Shown here: one piece after another, positions 1-10,865 of the stretch
Position numbering within the stretch: position 1 is the stretch's first letter
Layout: each line of letters opens with the position of its first letter
Source: Helichrysum umbraculigerum
Taxonomy: Eukaryota; Streptophyta; Magnoliopsida; Asterales; Asteraceae
Length of the DNA stretch: 64,000 nt
Direction of reading: 5' to 3'
Assembly (NCBI GenBank): GCA_949592205.1
Contig: CATIUR010000004.1
Coordinates: 10,214,001 to 10,278,000 of the forward strand
The notes under the pieces: model-generated
Told to the model about the DNA's origin: nothing
The model's database searches: none
Seen by the model: the letters and a program-made list of their open reading frames with translations, nothing else
Position numbers and translations under genes: made by a program

Positions 1-90
1 AACCGACCAACAAGTGACCACTTGGTGCCATCCGTGTCACTTCGTCGGTTGGGAACCGACCATAACCGAACACTTGCGTTGGGAGCAGAC
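1..90. mobile_element. Right end of a Harbinger-type MITE (partial)
   Basis: The segment ends in GGGAGCAGAC followed by TTA. Its reverse complement (TAA, then GTCTGCTCCCAACGC) resembles the termini of the Harbinger elements at 852 and 24300 (GACCACTCCCATCGG type). The interior has short repeats of the type ACCGACC. The left end lies outside the window, so the TSD cannot be tested. Confidence 0.4.
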
Positions 91-848
91 TTACTAACAG
101 CTATAAGTGCTGTGGTTATCAATTCTCATATATTTATGACAATATAAAATATAAAATCTGCAATCTTTTTGGAATGAATTAATTAAGTATAACTTTTTAA
201 CAACTTTTCGTAAATTATATTTACGACTATACAATTTCACTTTTAGTTATTCAACCCTACTCATCCTGTAACTGATTCTATTAATTAATAAAAACCACCT
301 TTTAAGATGCTATACAACTCAAAATGTCATTTTGTCGTATATTCCTTTGATTATATGAAAATTGTATCGGCCTATTGGGCAAGCAATTGCTTAAATTTGT
401 CATGTTTGTCAATTTTGTGTTTTTTTTTTACCATCTCAATAATCAATGCGAGTTTTTCTTAACTTTTCAAGTAAATGTAGTTTAACACTCTAACACCTTT
501 TAAATCGCAAAAATTAACATAATTACTAGGGTAAAACATATATATTGTCGAACTCCATAACCAAACATGCATTCAATAATAGCAACCCTAACTAGATAGG
601 AAGTAGCAAGAATTGATGTCGAACTTGTATCAATGGAATTTAGGAATAGATATTTAATATTCGATGATGTTTGCACCAAACTTCTTTTGTAATTATTTAA
701 TGGATATAATGTTCTCCTTTAATGAATTTTGTATATGGATTGATTCATACCAATTAAGCAAGTAAAATGGTTTTCCATGTAGAGAAACAATTAACTAGAA
801 GAAATATATAATGGATTAGATTAGATTAGATTAAATTATAGTATTCAC
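91..848. other. AT-rich intergenic DNA, no gene seen
   Basis: No open frame, RNA gene or transposon terminus was recognised between the partial MITE and the Harbinger element. Confidence 0.5.
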
Positions 849-3134
849 TAAGACCACCCGCAACGGTCCTATTTTTGGGCGTTTTGGATATGGAGAACGC
901 CCAGAACGCCCCCAACCAGGCGTTCTCGGGGCGGCGTTCTGGGTCAATGGGCGTGCGAGAACGGACCGAGAACGAGGAAAAAGTGGGCCCCACCCATTTT
1001 TTTTTTATTATTTTCGGTGTTCAACGGCTAGATTAAAGAAAAAATTAAAAAATTAAAATTTTTTAAAAACCGATGCAACGGCTAGGAGGGCCAAAAAAAA
1101 TTAATTTAATTTTTTAAATCTAACCCAAACCACTCTATATATACACACTCATTTCCAACCCATTTTCTCACTAAACACTCATTTCCACTCAAATTTACAC
1201 ACTATCTAACCCATTTCTACACTCACCCAAAAAAATGTCTCAATCTCCAAATTCAAACCAAAACCCCAACTCATCTTCTAACCAAAATCCCAACTATACT
1301 TTTAACCAAAACCCGGATAACTTATCATACACTAACCTTATGCTATTCGGGACACCAAACGCACCCGGCCCAAATTCTTCTTCCTCATTCCGTCATCAAC
1401 CACCAATGCCACAATACGGAATGTATCCACCATACTATCACCAACCACCATACGAATATTCAAACCCGTACTTCCAACAACCTCAACAACAACCACAACA
1501 ACAACCCGAACAACAACCCGACCAAGAAAGTTCTCAACGAGCCGGAAAACAAGTTGCTCAATCTCCAAGCAAAAGATCCCACAAAAAAAAGTGACGGTTC
1601 CAAGAAAATATGCAACAAACGTCAATGGCACCCTAGCGAGTTAGCGTGGTTAGCTACATGTTGGTGCGACACATCGGAAGACTCGGACCGAGGAAACTCA
1701 CAAAAGAGAGGTACTTTGCGGGGTACGGTGCAAGAAAAGTTTAACAACAACAATCGTGGGTGGGAACGAGGCGCCGACCAACTTTCCTCCAAGTAGCGTA
1801 CGGTTAATAACAATTGCAAAGACTTCAACACGATTTACTTAGCTCAAGAAAAGGAGTGGGGAAGCGGGCGAGACTCCAAGATGATTTACGACATGGCCAT
1901 TGTCGAATACTTCGACATTTATAAAAAACACTGGAACTTGCAGGAGGCTTGGAACGTGGTGAAAGATCACCCAAAATGGAAAGCACCACCGTCGGTCGGT
2001 GGAACTGGGTTACGCGACGAGGAAGAAGATTTTTTTGATGATTCCGTTGATCTCTCAACCGACCACACTCCATCACAACAAAATGAGCTATTTGGGCCCG
2101 ACCCGCTTACAAGGCCCATGGGTCGGGACAGGGCCCGAAAAGCGGCTAGAAGTTCCGGTTTCTCCGACGCGGCGACATCATCCCGAGCATCGGCGGGCAG
2201 TGATGTGACACCCGTCAATTTAGGACTAGTGATTAGTACCTAATCAACTGTTAATACATGTAATTAGTTTTGGGTTAGGCTAATTAATGTATCAATCAAT
2301 ATATATTGTTGAATATATATACAAGTATTATGCGATTGATTAAATCGTACAAGTTTCAAATCGAATGTAATTCGGTTCAATTAAATACGGACGTTGGTGA
2401 ATAATTTTATTAAATAATGTAACATTATTTAATAGCACATTTATATCAAAAATATTATTTTGATAATATTTCGTATTTAATTCGTATCGTACAAACAACA
2501 TTTACGCGATTAAAATGTAAACGCGCAAACAAACGAAACAAGCACATTTTATAACATAATTATTAAGTATTTAGCAAAATACTTCAACAAAAATATGGAA
2601 TAAATATTCGTATTTCAAAACGCATATTTTTGTGCATAAAATAAATAATTAACGTTTAAACGATCGGGAAAACGAACACCGCACGGAGCGCAAACACGGA
2701 GTTAAATGGTGGAGACCCACACCTCGGTGGGCCCCCACCGAAAATCAGCCAAAGGTGGGGGAAACCCCACCCTTATCCTCATTCATCACCATCATCTCAT
2801 CTTTCTTTTCTCTCTCTCTTTCATTTCTCTTTCAAAATAACCATCACCACCATCACCTTCATTTGCAAAATAACATCATCAAACGCCTTAATTCTCGGAG
2901 CTCCTTTAGGGAATAACGACCACCACGCAACGATCTACACTTCTATCTTTCCGGAATTTCATTTCGACACCGCGTAAGTTTCTGACAAAAACCCGAAACT
3001 CTCTGTTTTCACTTATTTTTACTTGTTTGCTGTTTGTTTAAGTGTATAATGTCTTTATATGGGTTGGGTAAAAGTTTTGGATCAAACGGAAACCGGAAAA
3101 CTCGTTTTCGACACAAATTCCGGCCAACAGACCG

Positions 3135-3400
3135 TAACGTCGCATTTGGGCCAGACTTTATGCGACGTCAGCTGCGACGTTGCAAAACCTTCCACAACGT
3201 CGCATATAGCGACGTCAGCCCCAACGTCGCCTTAATTGGCAGAAGTCGCAATTAGCGACGCAAGCCCTTACGTCGCCGAAATCAACAACGTCGCATATAG
3301 CGACGCCACACACAACGTCGCATTAAATTGCGAAAGTCGCACATAGCGACGCCATGCTCAACGTCGCAGTCAGGACCTGCGACGTCGCATCCAACGTCGC
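3135..3400. repeat. Reiterated CAACGTCGC / GCGACG inverted motifs in solo LTR 1
   Basis: AACGTCGCATATAGCGACG-like units recur at irregular spacing. Each can fold on itself (CGTCGC ... GCGACG). CpG density here is far above the surrounding AT-rich DNA. Confidence 0.7.
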
Positions 3401-3544
3401 ACAAACCAGAAAACACAGATTTTCACTAAGTGTCGAGACCCTAAATTTTATCACTTGATTTCACCCAAATTCAAGTCCAGATGCGTTTTTCACCAAAGCA
3501 ATATAGTAGAAATAAAAATTTTCCAAGCTGACCTGGCAGCTCGA

Positions 3545-3630
3545 CCCCAGCCAGGGGCTCTGCCCCTTGGACCCCGCCAGGGGCTGCCGCCCCTTGGACC
3601 CCGCTACCAGGGGCGCTGCCCCCGGACCCC
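3545..3630. repeat. GC-rich CAGGGGC/CCCCTTGGACC repeats in solo LTR 1
   Basis: Three to four imperfect copies of a unit containing CAGGGGCT and CCCCTTGGACCCC stand in tandem inside the LTR. Confidence 0.65.
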
Positions 3631-4919
3631 CGTACTTAGATTCCGTAACGGCTTCTAAAACATAATCAAAACACATTTTTCAAGTAAAACGCCACGAAAT
3701 CAAAATAATAATAGTTGAGATTATTATTACAAATCCGTCACCAACGGGCCGTACATACTTTCAAATATTCAAGTCAATCAACCAAATCATAGTAATTTGG
3801 ACAAGTCAATCAACCAAATCGGGGTAATTTGGACAAACAATTGCAAGGGTAGTCTTTCGGGATGCCTAATCAATTAATAACCATCGCATGTCATGGACAC
3901 CTTCAGGTTACAAGTCTTCGGACAACACATCACAGCTAAACAATTCAAGTTTATTCCAATAACCACTCAAGGCTCAGGTGAGTTTCATAGCCCCATTTTC
4001 AATATGTTACAACTAGGGGTGTGATAATACTGCTCTGTTTTGTTTTACAAGTAGAACGCAAGTGCCAAACTTCAAATACTACATGAGTTTCAAGCTAATC
4101 AATTTAAAGTCCTCCATAGCATAGTCTCTAGTATTTATAGCGTGAATGTTAGTATATGATATCATATAGGATTGACAATCCTCGTCCGGGTTAGCACGCA
4201 CTAACTAGTCAAACGGACGTATTAGCATTTGGGAAGACGAGTGTGGATTAGACACTCGTAGGAGGCATTTCAAGTTAGGTTTCCTTAATTGGGCCTGACA
4301 AATCAAGTTAAGCTCAGACTATGTGCTCATGGATTGTATAACTTTTATTTTGCTTAATTGCATTTTAAATTCAATATAAATCTTGCGGTTCTGACAACTA
4401 TACATTGACATACAAACCTGTGAGCTCACCGGCGTTTTCGCTGACCCATTTTAGTATTTATCACAGGTACCCAGCAGTAGGTTAGCTGCACAAGCAGGGA
4501 TTATTAGCTCGAGTCAGCATACATACAACTAGAGATTTGATTGCATTATTATATTTTGTAAAAGTAATTATGCCATGTAATTTCTCAATTTCAGGAACCG
4601 AGCTAATGTAACATTGTTTTGATGTAAACGTTTACTTTATTTATACAAGTTTAAAACGACGCATATAGTGGTCGTTCATTATTATCTTATGTGCTTTGTA
4701 TATTGATTAGTGACACCCAAATCGAGCTTCCGCAAAATCAATCATTAAATTTGGGGGTGTTACAAGTGACAGGGTGGACGAGGCGCTTGAGCATATGGCC
4801 AAGTATAAGGCCGACATATTACGCGCTAGAAAAGAGTCGATTGAGACGATCACCCGCCAAGAACGCTTTCGAACAGCTATGCAGGGTGTTCAATTTCTCC
4901 AAATCAACACCTCGGACAT

Positions 4920-6409
4920 TGATGAACGCCAAAATGTGCTATTTTATAGTACTAATTACCCCTTAGTTTGATTAATTTCTTATGCATTTTATTTGAATTC
5001 GATACTCATTTCGTTCATATTTGCATTTAGGATTTAATTGGAGCTTGAATTATAAAAGAAGCAGAAATCGAGCGAATATCGAAGAAAAGTGGTGAAAAGT
5101 TTAAAGTTTGAAGATTGGAGGTCGTGGAGCTGAAAAGTTACATTTTCTAATCCATACGGCGTATGGAATCCATACGGCGTATGGATTGAGTGAGTCGGGC
5201 CGCCAGAAATCGCGGGTCAGATCCATGGGCTTTGCAATCCATACGGCGTATGGAAATCCATACGGCGTATGGATCGTTTCGGCAGAAAACCTAAAAAACT
5301 CATTTTGCCTCATTTTAAAACACACACTTCAACCACACTTTCTCCAGTCGATTCTCTCTGCAAAAACCTAAGTTTCTGGAGTATTTTGGAGGAAAAACAT
5401 CAAGGATAATCAAAGGCTTTCATTCTTTCATTCGTTATTTCATTATTTCGGTTCGATTTCTTTTATATCTTTCATTCGATTATGATTACGGATATGATAT
5501 TGAATCTGATTTTCTGTTATACTATGATTGGCTAACTCTTTTATGTATTTGCTTAGATGATAATACTTATTTGATGGATTGATTGTTATAATTGCGAACG
5601 TATCGGATTTTATTCAATGTTTATGTGTTTATTCGTTAATCCTCGGGTATTTAATGATTGTTGCTGATTACCTAGCGTGAGTTCATAATCAGTTGAGATT
5701 GATTTCCTATTGGTTGTGGATTTATTGATAGTTGTTGATTTTGGTTGATAATTATTGCCGAATATATTGAGTTTGACGGGCTAGGGATAATAGTTAGTAA
5801 TGATTATTAATGGACGAGATAACCTTAATCGGTTATAGACTTTGTTGATTCAAGTCAAAAGAATAAATCACATAAACGGCGTTGAATTAATTTAGAATAC
5901 AGTTTTGTGGACAACGTTAAATTGAACTGTTAATGTGTTGAAAACAACCTTGTGTCTTTCTTAATTGTATTGAATTCAGTTTATCTTGTAAGGAGGATTG
6001 ATATATTTGAACGGGCACGATAGAATCCATACGTGAGCAATTGAATGAAATGATATCCAGATTTTAAGGAAACTAGTCTAAGCAAATGCATTTCTTTTAT
6101 CATTTGAATCCAATCTTTTATTTAATTAAGTTATTTTACTATTTCTTTATTTTCTAATTAAGTTTTAGTTAATAAATCATTTCTTTTATAATTGTTTATC
6201 AATTGTTCGATCGGAACTAAAACGTCCCCACTTTTTACTGCTTTAATTATTCATATTGATTTCCAATTTGTTAATATTGACATCCGTTCCCTGTGTTCGA
6301 CTCGGACTTACTGAGCTATACTATATATGATCAGGTATTATTGCCTGTGTTGTGTATAGTAAGTTAGGTATTTTCCATTTTAAAATAAAACCCCGTTTAC
6401 ACGACATCA
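4920..6409 (+). mobile_element. Solo LTR 2 (1490 bp)
   Basis: It begins TGATGAACGCC and ends ACGACATCA (TGATG...CATCA termini). The perfect 5-bp TSD GACAT lies at 4915-4919 and 6410-6414. Removing the LTR and one TSD copy brings the two parts of the NAM-associated gene back together, which supports these boundaries. There are no internal coding regions. The upstream third has four CCATACGGCGTATGG palindromes. Confidence 0.85.
5150..5274. repeat. Four copies of the palindrome TCCATACGGCGTATGGA
   Basis: The palindrome occurs near 5151, 5169, 5238 and 5257, in two adjacent pairs about 70 bp apart. Each copy is self-complementary around its central CG-containing core. Confidence 0.9.
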
Positions 6410-7838
6410 GACATCCAGGACCCAACTGACCGCGCAACAGTTATGAGGATGAAGAAAAAGTTTCGCAAAGAGTTTCGGGAGTTCTACGAGGCCGAGGATG
6501 AAGATTCGGATGCCGACGAGTAGTTTAGTTATTATTTGGTTGTAATTTTCTATTTTTAGGACTTAATCGCGTACTTTAAATTATTGTTTTTAATTTATTT
6601 TTAGGATTGTAACGTTTTTATTTCTAGGATTGTAACTTTTTATTTTTTAGGAATGTAACTTTTTTATTTAATTAAATGTATTGTTTTTAATTAATTAAAT
6701 GTATTGTTTTAATAATTTAAATGTAATGTTTTTAATTAATTAAATATATTGTTTTTAAATAAGTGGAAATGAGGTGGAAATAAGTGGGGCTAGGAGAGAG
6801 AAAAAGGGGCGTTCTGGTGTTATGGTTGCATGGGTTAAAATGGTGTTGTGGTGTTGTGCTGACGTGAAAGGGGGAAAATGGGCGTTCTGATATTATGGTT
6901 GCGAATGGTCTAATGTCACACGAGCAAAATAATAAGTCACCAAGTGGACCCCATTTTATATTTCTCTTGTATTTCTCATTGGAGATTTTGGTCATTGTGT
7001 CAATATACTTGATAATTTCTTACACTACTCTACTTTTTTATTCGCAAACAAAGTTTAATTGAAAGGGGATATATCCACCACCCTTTTAATAAATCCATCA
7101 AATCTATACTATATAATATAAGGGGGTTAGCGCTGATGTCATAAATCTGATTTGGCCCAATCTAAGGTTGATTAGTTGATGATGTGGCGTGTTAATGTGC
7201 AAGATAATTCAGCTTAATTATTTTGATTTTAATTACGTTACATAAATCCTTTATAATTACTTGCGCACAACTGCTGCCAAAGTATGCATGCTTTCATTTG
7301 TTCCCTATGTAGTATTAACGGTTTCCCATGAGCCGAAGCCTAGGCAATTTGAAAAATTGGAATTCGAAAAGTTTCCTTCACAGCTATTAATGCAGGAGTG
7401 ACAATTCAAAGTTGAAACCCACACAAACTAAAGAAAAAAACACACACGATAAGAGTGTTATAAAAAAAATATAAATATAAAATAAATTGAATGAAATAAT
7501 GAAGGTGACGACGTTTTGGTTTCTTCTATAACCATCATTACGTTGGGAACCTGCAAGCCGTAAAAAAGTCTGATAGACTGATTCAATTAATTACTCCGTG
7601 TACACGTATCAGCATATATGATCATGCAAATTAATACTCCGTAAAATACTTTTAATTAACTCAAAATTAATTCAATTAAATTATATCGGTTACCTCAACC
7701 GTCATGTTACAATTTTTTAGATTAAATTTCAACCTCTATATATTACTTGCATGTTAATAAAGATTTACCATATAATAAACACCTAACATATTTCTTCTTT
7801 CACTCTCTCAAAACTTAACCGGTAAAAGTTTTTTTAAA

Positions 7839-8150
7839 ATGTCTAACCCTTTCATGCAGAGGGTGATGGTTGATCATGTTAGCAGTCAGATGATGGACGA
7901 AAAAAGAAGAAAAACTGAGGTCGAAAACATGCTGAAGGAGGTTTGTTCAATTTACGATCAACTGCACTCTTATGGACCTCATGTTAATAAGCTAGAAAAA
8001 AGCAAAGTCAAGATCCATTGTGGTGGTAGTATTATTGATCTGGAATTTTTGGAGGCTGACTATGATGAAGTTTTGCAATCTGTGATTGATTCGTTTGAAA
8101 AAAGTATTGAAGAGAAGAAATCGTTAATCATGGAGTTAGCTAAATTGTAA
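7839..8150 (+). CDS. Small unrecognised protein inside the Helitron
   Basis: A 103-aa single-exon ORF with an ATG start and TAA stop. I do not recognise the family. It is charged and predicted helical: the N-terminus (VSSQMMDEKRRKTEVENMLK) and the C-terminus (SFEKSIEEKKSLIMELAKL) look like amphipathic or coiled-coil helices. The middle (KVKIHCGGSIIDLEFLE) looks beta-like. There is no signal peptide and no membrane segment. A TATA-like stretch (CTATATATTAC) lies about 100 bp upstream and the 3' flank is T-rich. It may be a gene fragment captured by the Helitron, or a small gene carried passively. Expression is unknown. The intact frame in a non-autonomous element is mildly suggestive of recent capture. 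Confidence 0.5.
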   Translation: MSNPFMQRVMVDHVSSQMMDEKRRKTEVENMLKEVCSIYDQLHSYGPHVNKLEKSKVKIHCGGSIIDLEFLEADYDEVLQSVIDSFEKSIEEKKSLIMELAKL

Positions 8151-8593
8151 TATTTATTAATGTTTTTATTAACGTTTTTACTTTTATATTTTTGTATTGT
8201 AAGAAATCTTTTGGATCTTTCAGAATATGTTACCCGTATATATGATGAATGGTAGTAAAGTATTAATATTTCTTAGTATATATTTATTCTCTATATCTAT
8301 ATATCTTCTCCTCCATATGTCTTTTGCGATTGTTGATTTGTTCAGTTTTAATTAAACATTAGTTATTAACAAAATTGTGTTGCTGTTATCAGATGAAATC
8401 TAAATATACTCATAAAATCTTGGGTTGTTAATATTTTTGTAAAACAGAAAGATTGAATGGTATATTTATGTGAATTACTATTTTTTGGCTTTTTTAAAAC
8501 AAACAGATTGTGAATAGCATTTACGAATAAAAGTTGTACTAATATTTTTTAGTTAGCGAAAAAGTTTCTGTTGAAGTCGACAAAGAGAAAAAC

Positions 8594-8704
8594 ATGACTG
8601 AGAAAGTAGAAAGCATAATTTTGAAGTTCATCAATGACTGTTTTGATGAATCGAGAATTCTTATTACAGATCTCGAAAAACTACCGAAGAGATCTTGCTA
8701 TTAG
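8594..8704 (+). CDS. Very short ORF resembling the C-terminus of the 103-aa protein
   Basis: A short ATG frame of about 36 codons, with open sequence continuing upstream to about 8556. Its end (VESIILKFINDCFDESRILI then TDLEKL) follows the same pattern as the C-terminus of the 103-aa ORF (SVIDSFEKSIEEKKSLIMEL then AKL). By eye this suggests a degenerate second copy or an extra exon. It is too short for firm support. Confidence 0.25.
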   Translation: MTEKVESIILKFINDCFDESRILITDLEKLPKRSCY

Positions 8705-9231
8705 TTCTCTTCAAGAACTTCTACGACATGAAGACCATTATTTTTATGCATTTCAACTACCGTTGTTTTCATTTGAAGAAAGTTATGAAGAAAAAACTCC
8801 TTCATAGTGAAAGTTAGCAACAAATAATTTACTCTTATCTGTCGTAATTTTGTCTTGCTTTTGTTGAAATGCAAAAGAAATGAAAATGGTGTTATGTTAA
8901 TGTCTATTTATTCTTCTACATTAATTTAATATCAGATGCAAGAGAGATGAATATCTTTCATTCTATATGTTAATACCAGTAATACAATTACAATATTAGG
9001 TTTAAAGAAAAAACAAAAATATATATTTTTTGTTTAAACATGTAATTAATCATGAAATAGGTGTCAACATATTAATACAATGACAAGATTAACCTACGAT
9101 GGGCTTAATTTGTACTCCGTATTATTTTATAACCCATTTCTATGCATATCATATTACTTGCCCATTATAAATTTATAACCTTACAATTTAAATTTATATA
9201 TATAAGAAAATTAAAATTTCATTTTAATCAA

Positions 9232-9249
9232 ACCCGTGTATACACGGGT
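9232..9249. other. Helitron 3' terminal hairpin
   Basis: ACCCGTGTATACACGGGT is a perfect 18-bp palindrome placed 7 bp before the CTAG terminus. It matches the expected termination hairpin of Helitron rolling-circle transposition. Confidence 0.85.
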
Positions 9250-9261
9250 CAATTAACTAGT

Positions 9262-10850
9262 ATGTGTAATATTTATCTGTACTGTACAAGGTCTTTATGC
9301 ATAATCATTGTGGATTTATATATATACATATATAAAAAAACATGGTAGATATATCAACACCCTAGTTGAAATGATCAAATGTGCACTTTGTGATATAGGT
9401 GCAATCAGGAATGGAGTCACTAATTTTTGTTGCCGGATCTAGAACAAAGAATTAGTAGAATTTTTCTATAAACTTAATGAGTTCTTAAAGTACTATATTG
9501 AGATTGTACTAAAATTACACTAAATTTCAAGGAAAAAATATCCAAACTAGGTTGACTATCTAGGTATGTCCATGATTATAACCTAATAGGGTTAGGGTTT
9601 CTTTGTTTTTATGAAAATTAATGACGCACTATAGTATTTAAAACCTAACATGTGCGAGTTGTGGCTGTCAAACGATACGTTAACAAGTGAATTGTCGTTT
9701 ATACGTCATTAGTCGGTCAAGGTGTCTAATACGGAGTAATTGAGAAGTCATCACTAAATGTCACAATACCTACATATGCCTACACAATAACATGTAGATT
9801 GTTCACGTGCTTAGTATTATCCTGCATGAATCTCAGAACAAAATACTTTATACTATCTTAAGACTAATTGTTGTACAAGTGTTTGTTTATGATAAAAGTA
9901 GATAGATTATGCATGCATTTAATTTATTTAGTATAGTTGTATATTCTTATTAAAAGTTAAGTATAGAAGGGAAAAATATTAATGAATTAACAAGGATAAA
10001 CAATTTTCATAATAAAGTTAAGTATAGAAGGGGAAAATATTAATGAATTAACAAGGATAAACAATTTTTATAGTATTTGATGGATAAAAAGGTAATTTTC
10101 AATCTTAAAAATTGTAAGGCATTAATTCCCCTAGGTGAATGATTTATAATAATGTATACTTGTATAGATATAAGTGAAACCTATAAATTGAAGTTGTAAA
10201 ACATCAAATGTTCGATATAAAACTACTTTTTTATTCATATTGTTCGTTCATCTTACAAACTTTAATTAAAAATGATTCAACACATCATCGAGCGAAAAGT
10301 TATTGTCCGACATATTACACGACTCCTCTATAGGTTTTTATTATACTCGGATATTTATGCTAATAAATGGAGTATAAATTTGTTTGAAAATAATAATTAA
10401 GGGTAAGCTTTACATAAAGGGAAAGTTTAGATAGAATCATAGAATCACATTGATTTAATTTGTAACAACAAAATTAATTTTTGAATATAATCGGGAAAAT
10501 ATTAGAAGAAAGAGGTGTATGTAGATATACAAAATGCAAATGACATTTATACCCCCGTACGTACGTAGAATTATATTCCTTGGATAAGTGGGGCCCACAA
10601 GTGACCGGAGTATACTTACCGGCGAACCCTACCAACCTATAAACTCCGCCCTTTTCCCGAAAACTATATATACTCCTCATAATTTCTTTGCCCTAAAACA
10701 GCCGCAACTACCCCCTTTTTCTTCCCCTTTTTCTCTCTCTCTAAATTAAAATCCCCCAAATGTTAATTTCTACAAACCCTTAATCACTCTGTATTTCTTT
10801 ACTCTAATTACTTCTTTTAATTTCTCAACTAATCTTAATTTTTCTTTCAA
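9262..10850. other. Intergenic and promoter region upstream of the seven-exon gene
   Basis: AT-rich DNA. The only clear structure is a 61-bp tandem duplication (9953-10074). The last 150 bp are CT-rich (CTCTCTCT near 10735), a typical plant 5' UTR or promoter-proximal composition, and TATATATACTCC near 10665 may be a TATA region. Confidence 0.4.
9953..10074. repeat. 61-bp direct tandem duplication
   Basis: Two adjacent copies of a unit starting AAAGTTAAGTATAGAAGGG and ending near ACAATTTTCATA/TTTATA differ at only a few bases, so the duplication is recent. Confidence 0.85.
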
Positions 10851-10865
10851 TTATTATGGTCAAAA

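Larger units (their letters stand above)
2204..4764 (+). mobile_element. Solo LTR 1 (Ty3/gypsy type, 2561 bp)
   Basis: It begins TGTGACACCC and ends GGGTGTTACA, near-perfect short inverted termini. A perfect 5-bp TSD AGTGA lies at 2199-2203 and 4765-4769. There is no primer binding site, no gag-pol frame and no second LTR, so this is a solo LTR left by LTR-LTR recombination. It sits inside the coding part of the Harbinger gene. It contains CG-rich palindromic repeats (3135-3400) and a CCAGGGGC/CCCCTTGG repeat block (3545-3630). Confidence 0.85.
1235..6523 (+). pseudogene. SANT/NAM-associated Harbinger protein gene, broken
   Basis: This is the accessory (ORF1-type) DNA-binding gene of the Harbinger element, which in autonomous relatives works with the transposase. 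The N-terminus (1235-1594) is rich in Asn, Gln and Pro. A frame change then leads to a SANT-like stretch (WHPSELAWLATCWCDTSEDS, RGNSQKR) at about 1621-1730. Another shift leads to KAWxxVKDHPKWK-like sequence near 1945-1980 and a basic PMGRDRARKAAR segment near 2116. The frame is interrupted by a solo LTR at 2204, resumes at 4770 (DEALEHMAKYKADILRARKE), is interrupted again at 4920, and ends at 6415-6523 with an acidic tail. Plants carry many such genes, often annotated as NAM-associated or GST-T3-like proteins. It has at least two frameshifts and two insertions, so it is not functional as it stands. Confidence 0.75.
852..6910 (+). mobile_element. PIF/Harbinger-type transposon split by two solo LTRs
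   Basis: The left terminus GACCACCCGCAACGGTCC and the inverted right terminus GACCATTCGCAACCAT form an imperfect TIR. Both ends are flanked by TAA (849-851 and 6911-6913), the 3-bp TSD of PIF/Harbinger. Removing the two solo LTRs and their TSD copies leaves about 2.0 kb. The element holds only the SANT/NAM-associated accessory gene. No DDE transposase frame was seen, so it is non-autonomous. Subterminal GTTCTGG/GGCGTTCT-type repeats occur at both ends. Confidence 0.85.
7103..9260 (+). mobile_element. Non-autonomous Helitron (2158 bp)
   Basis: The 5' end TCTATACTATATAATATAAG is the classic plant Helitron start (TC...). The 3' end is an 18-bp perfect palindrome (9232-9249), a short AT spacer and CTAG. 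The element lies between A (7102) and T (9261), as expected for insertion into an AT dinucleotide without TSD. No Rep/helicase frame is present. It carries a 103-aa ORF and a smaller related-looking frame, which may be captured host sequence. Confidence 0.85.

Noticed and set aside
2204..4764. Complete small retrotransposon (TRIM)
   Set aside because: No internal primer site or second terminal repeat was found, so a solo LTR is the simpler reading.
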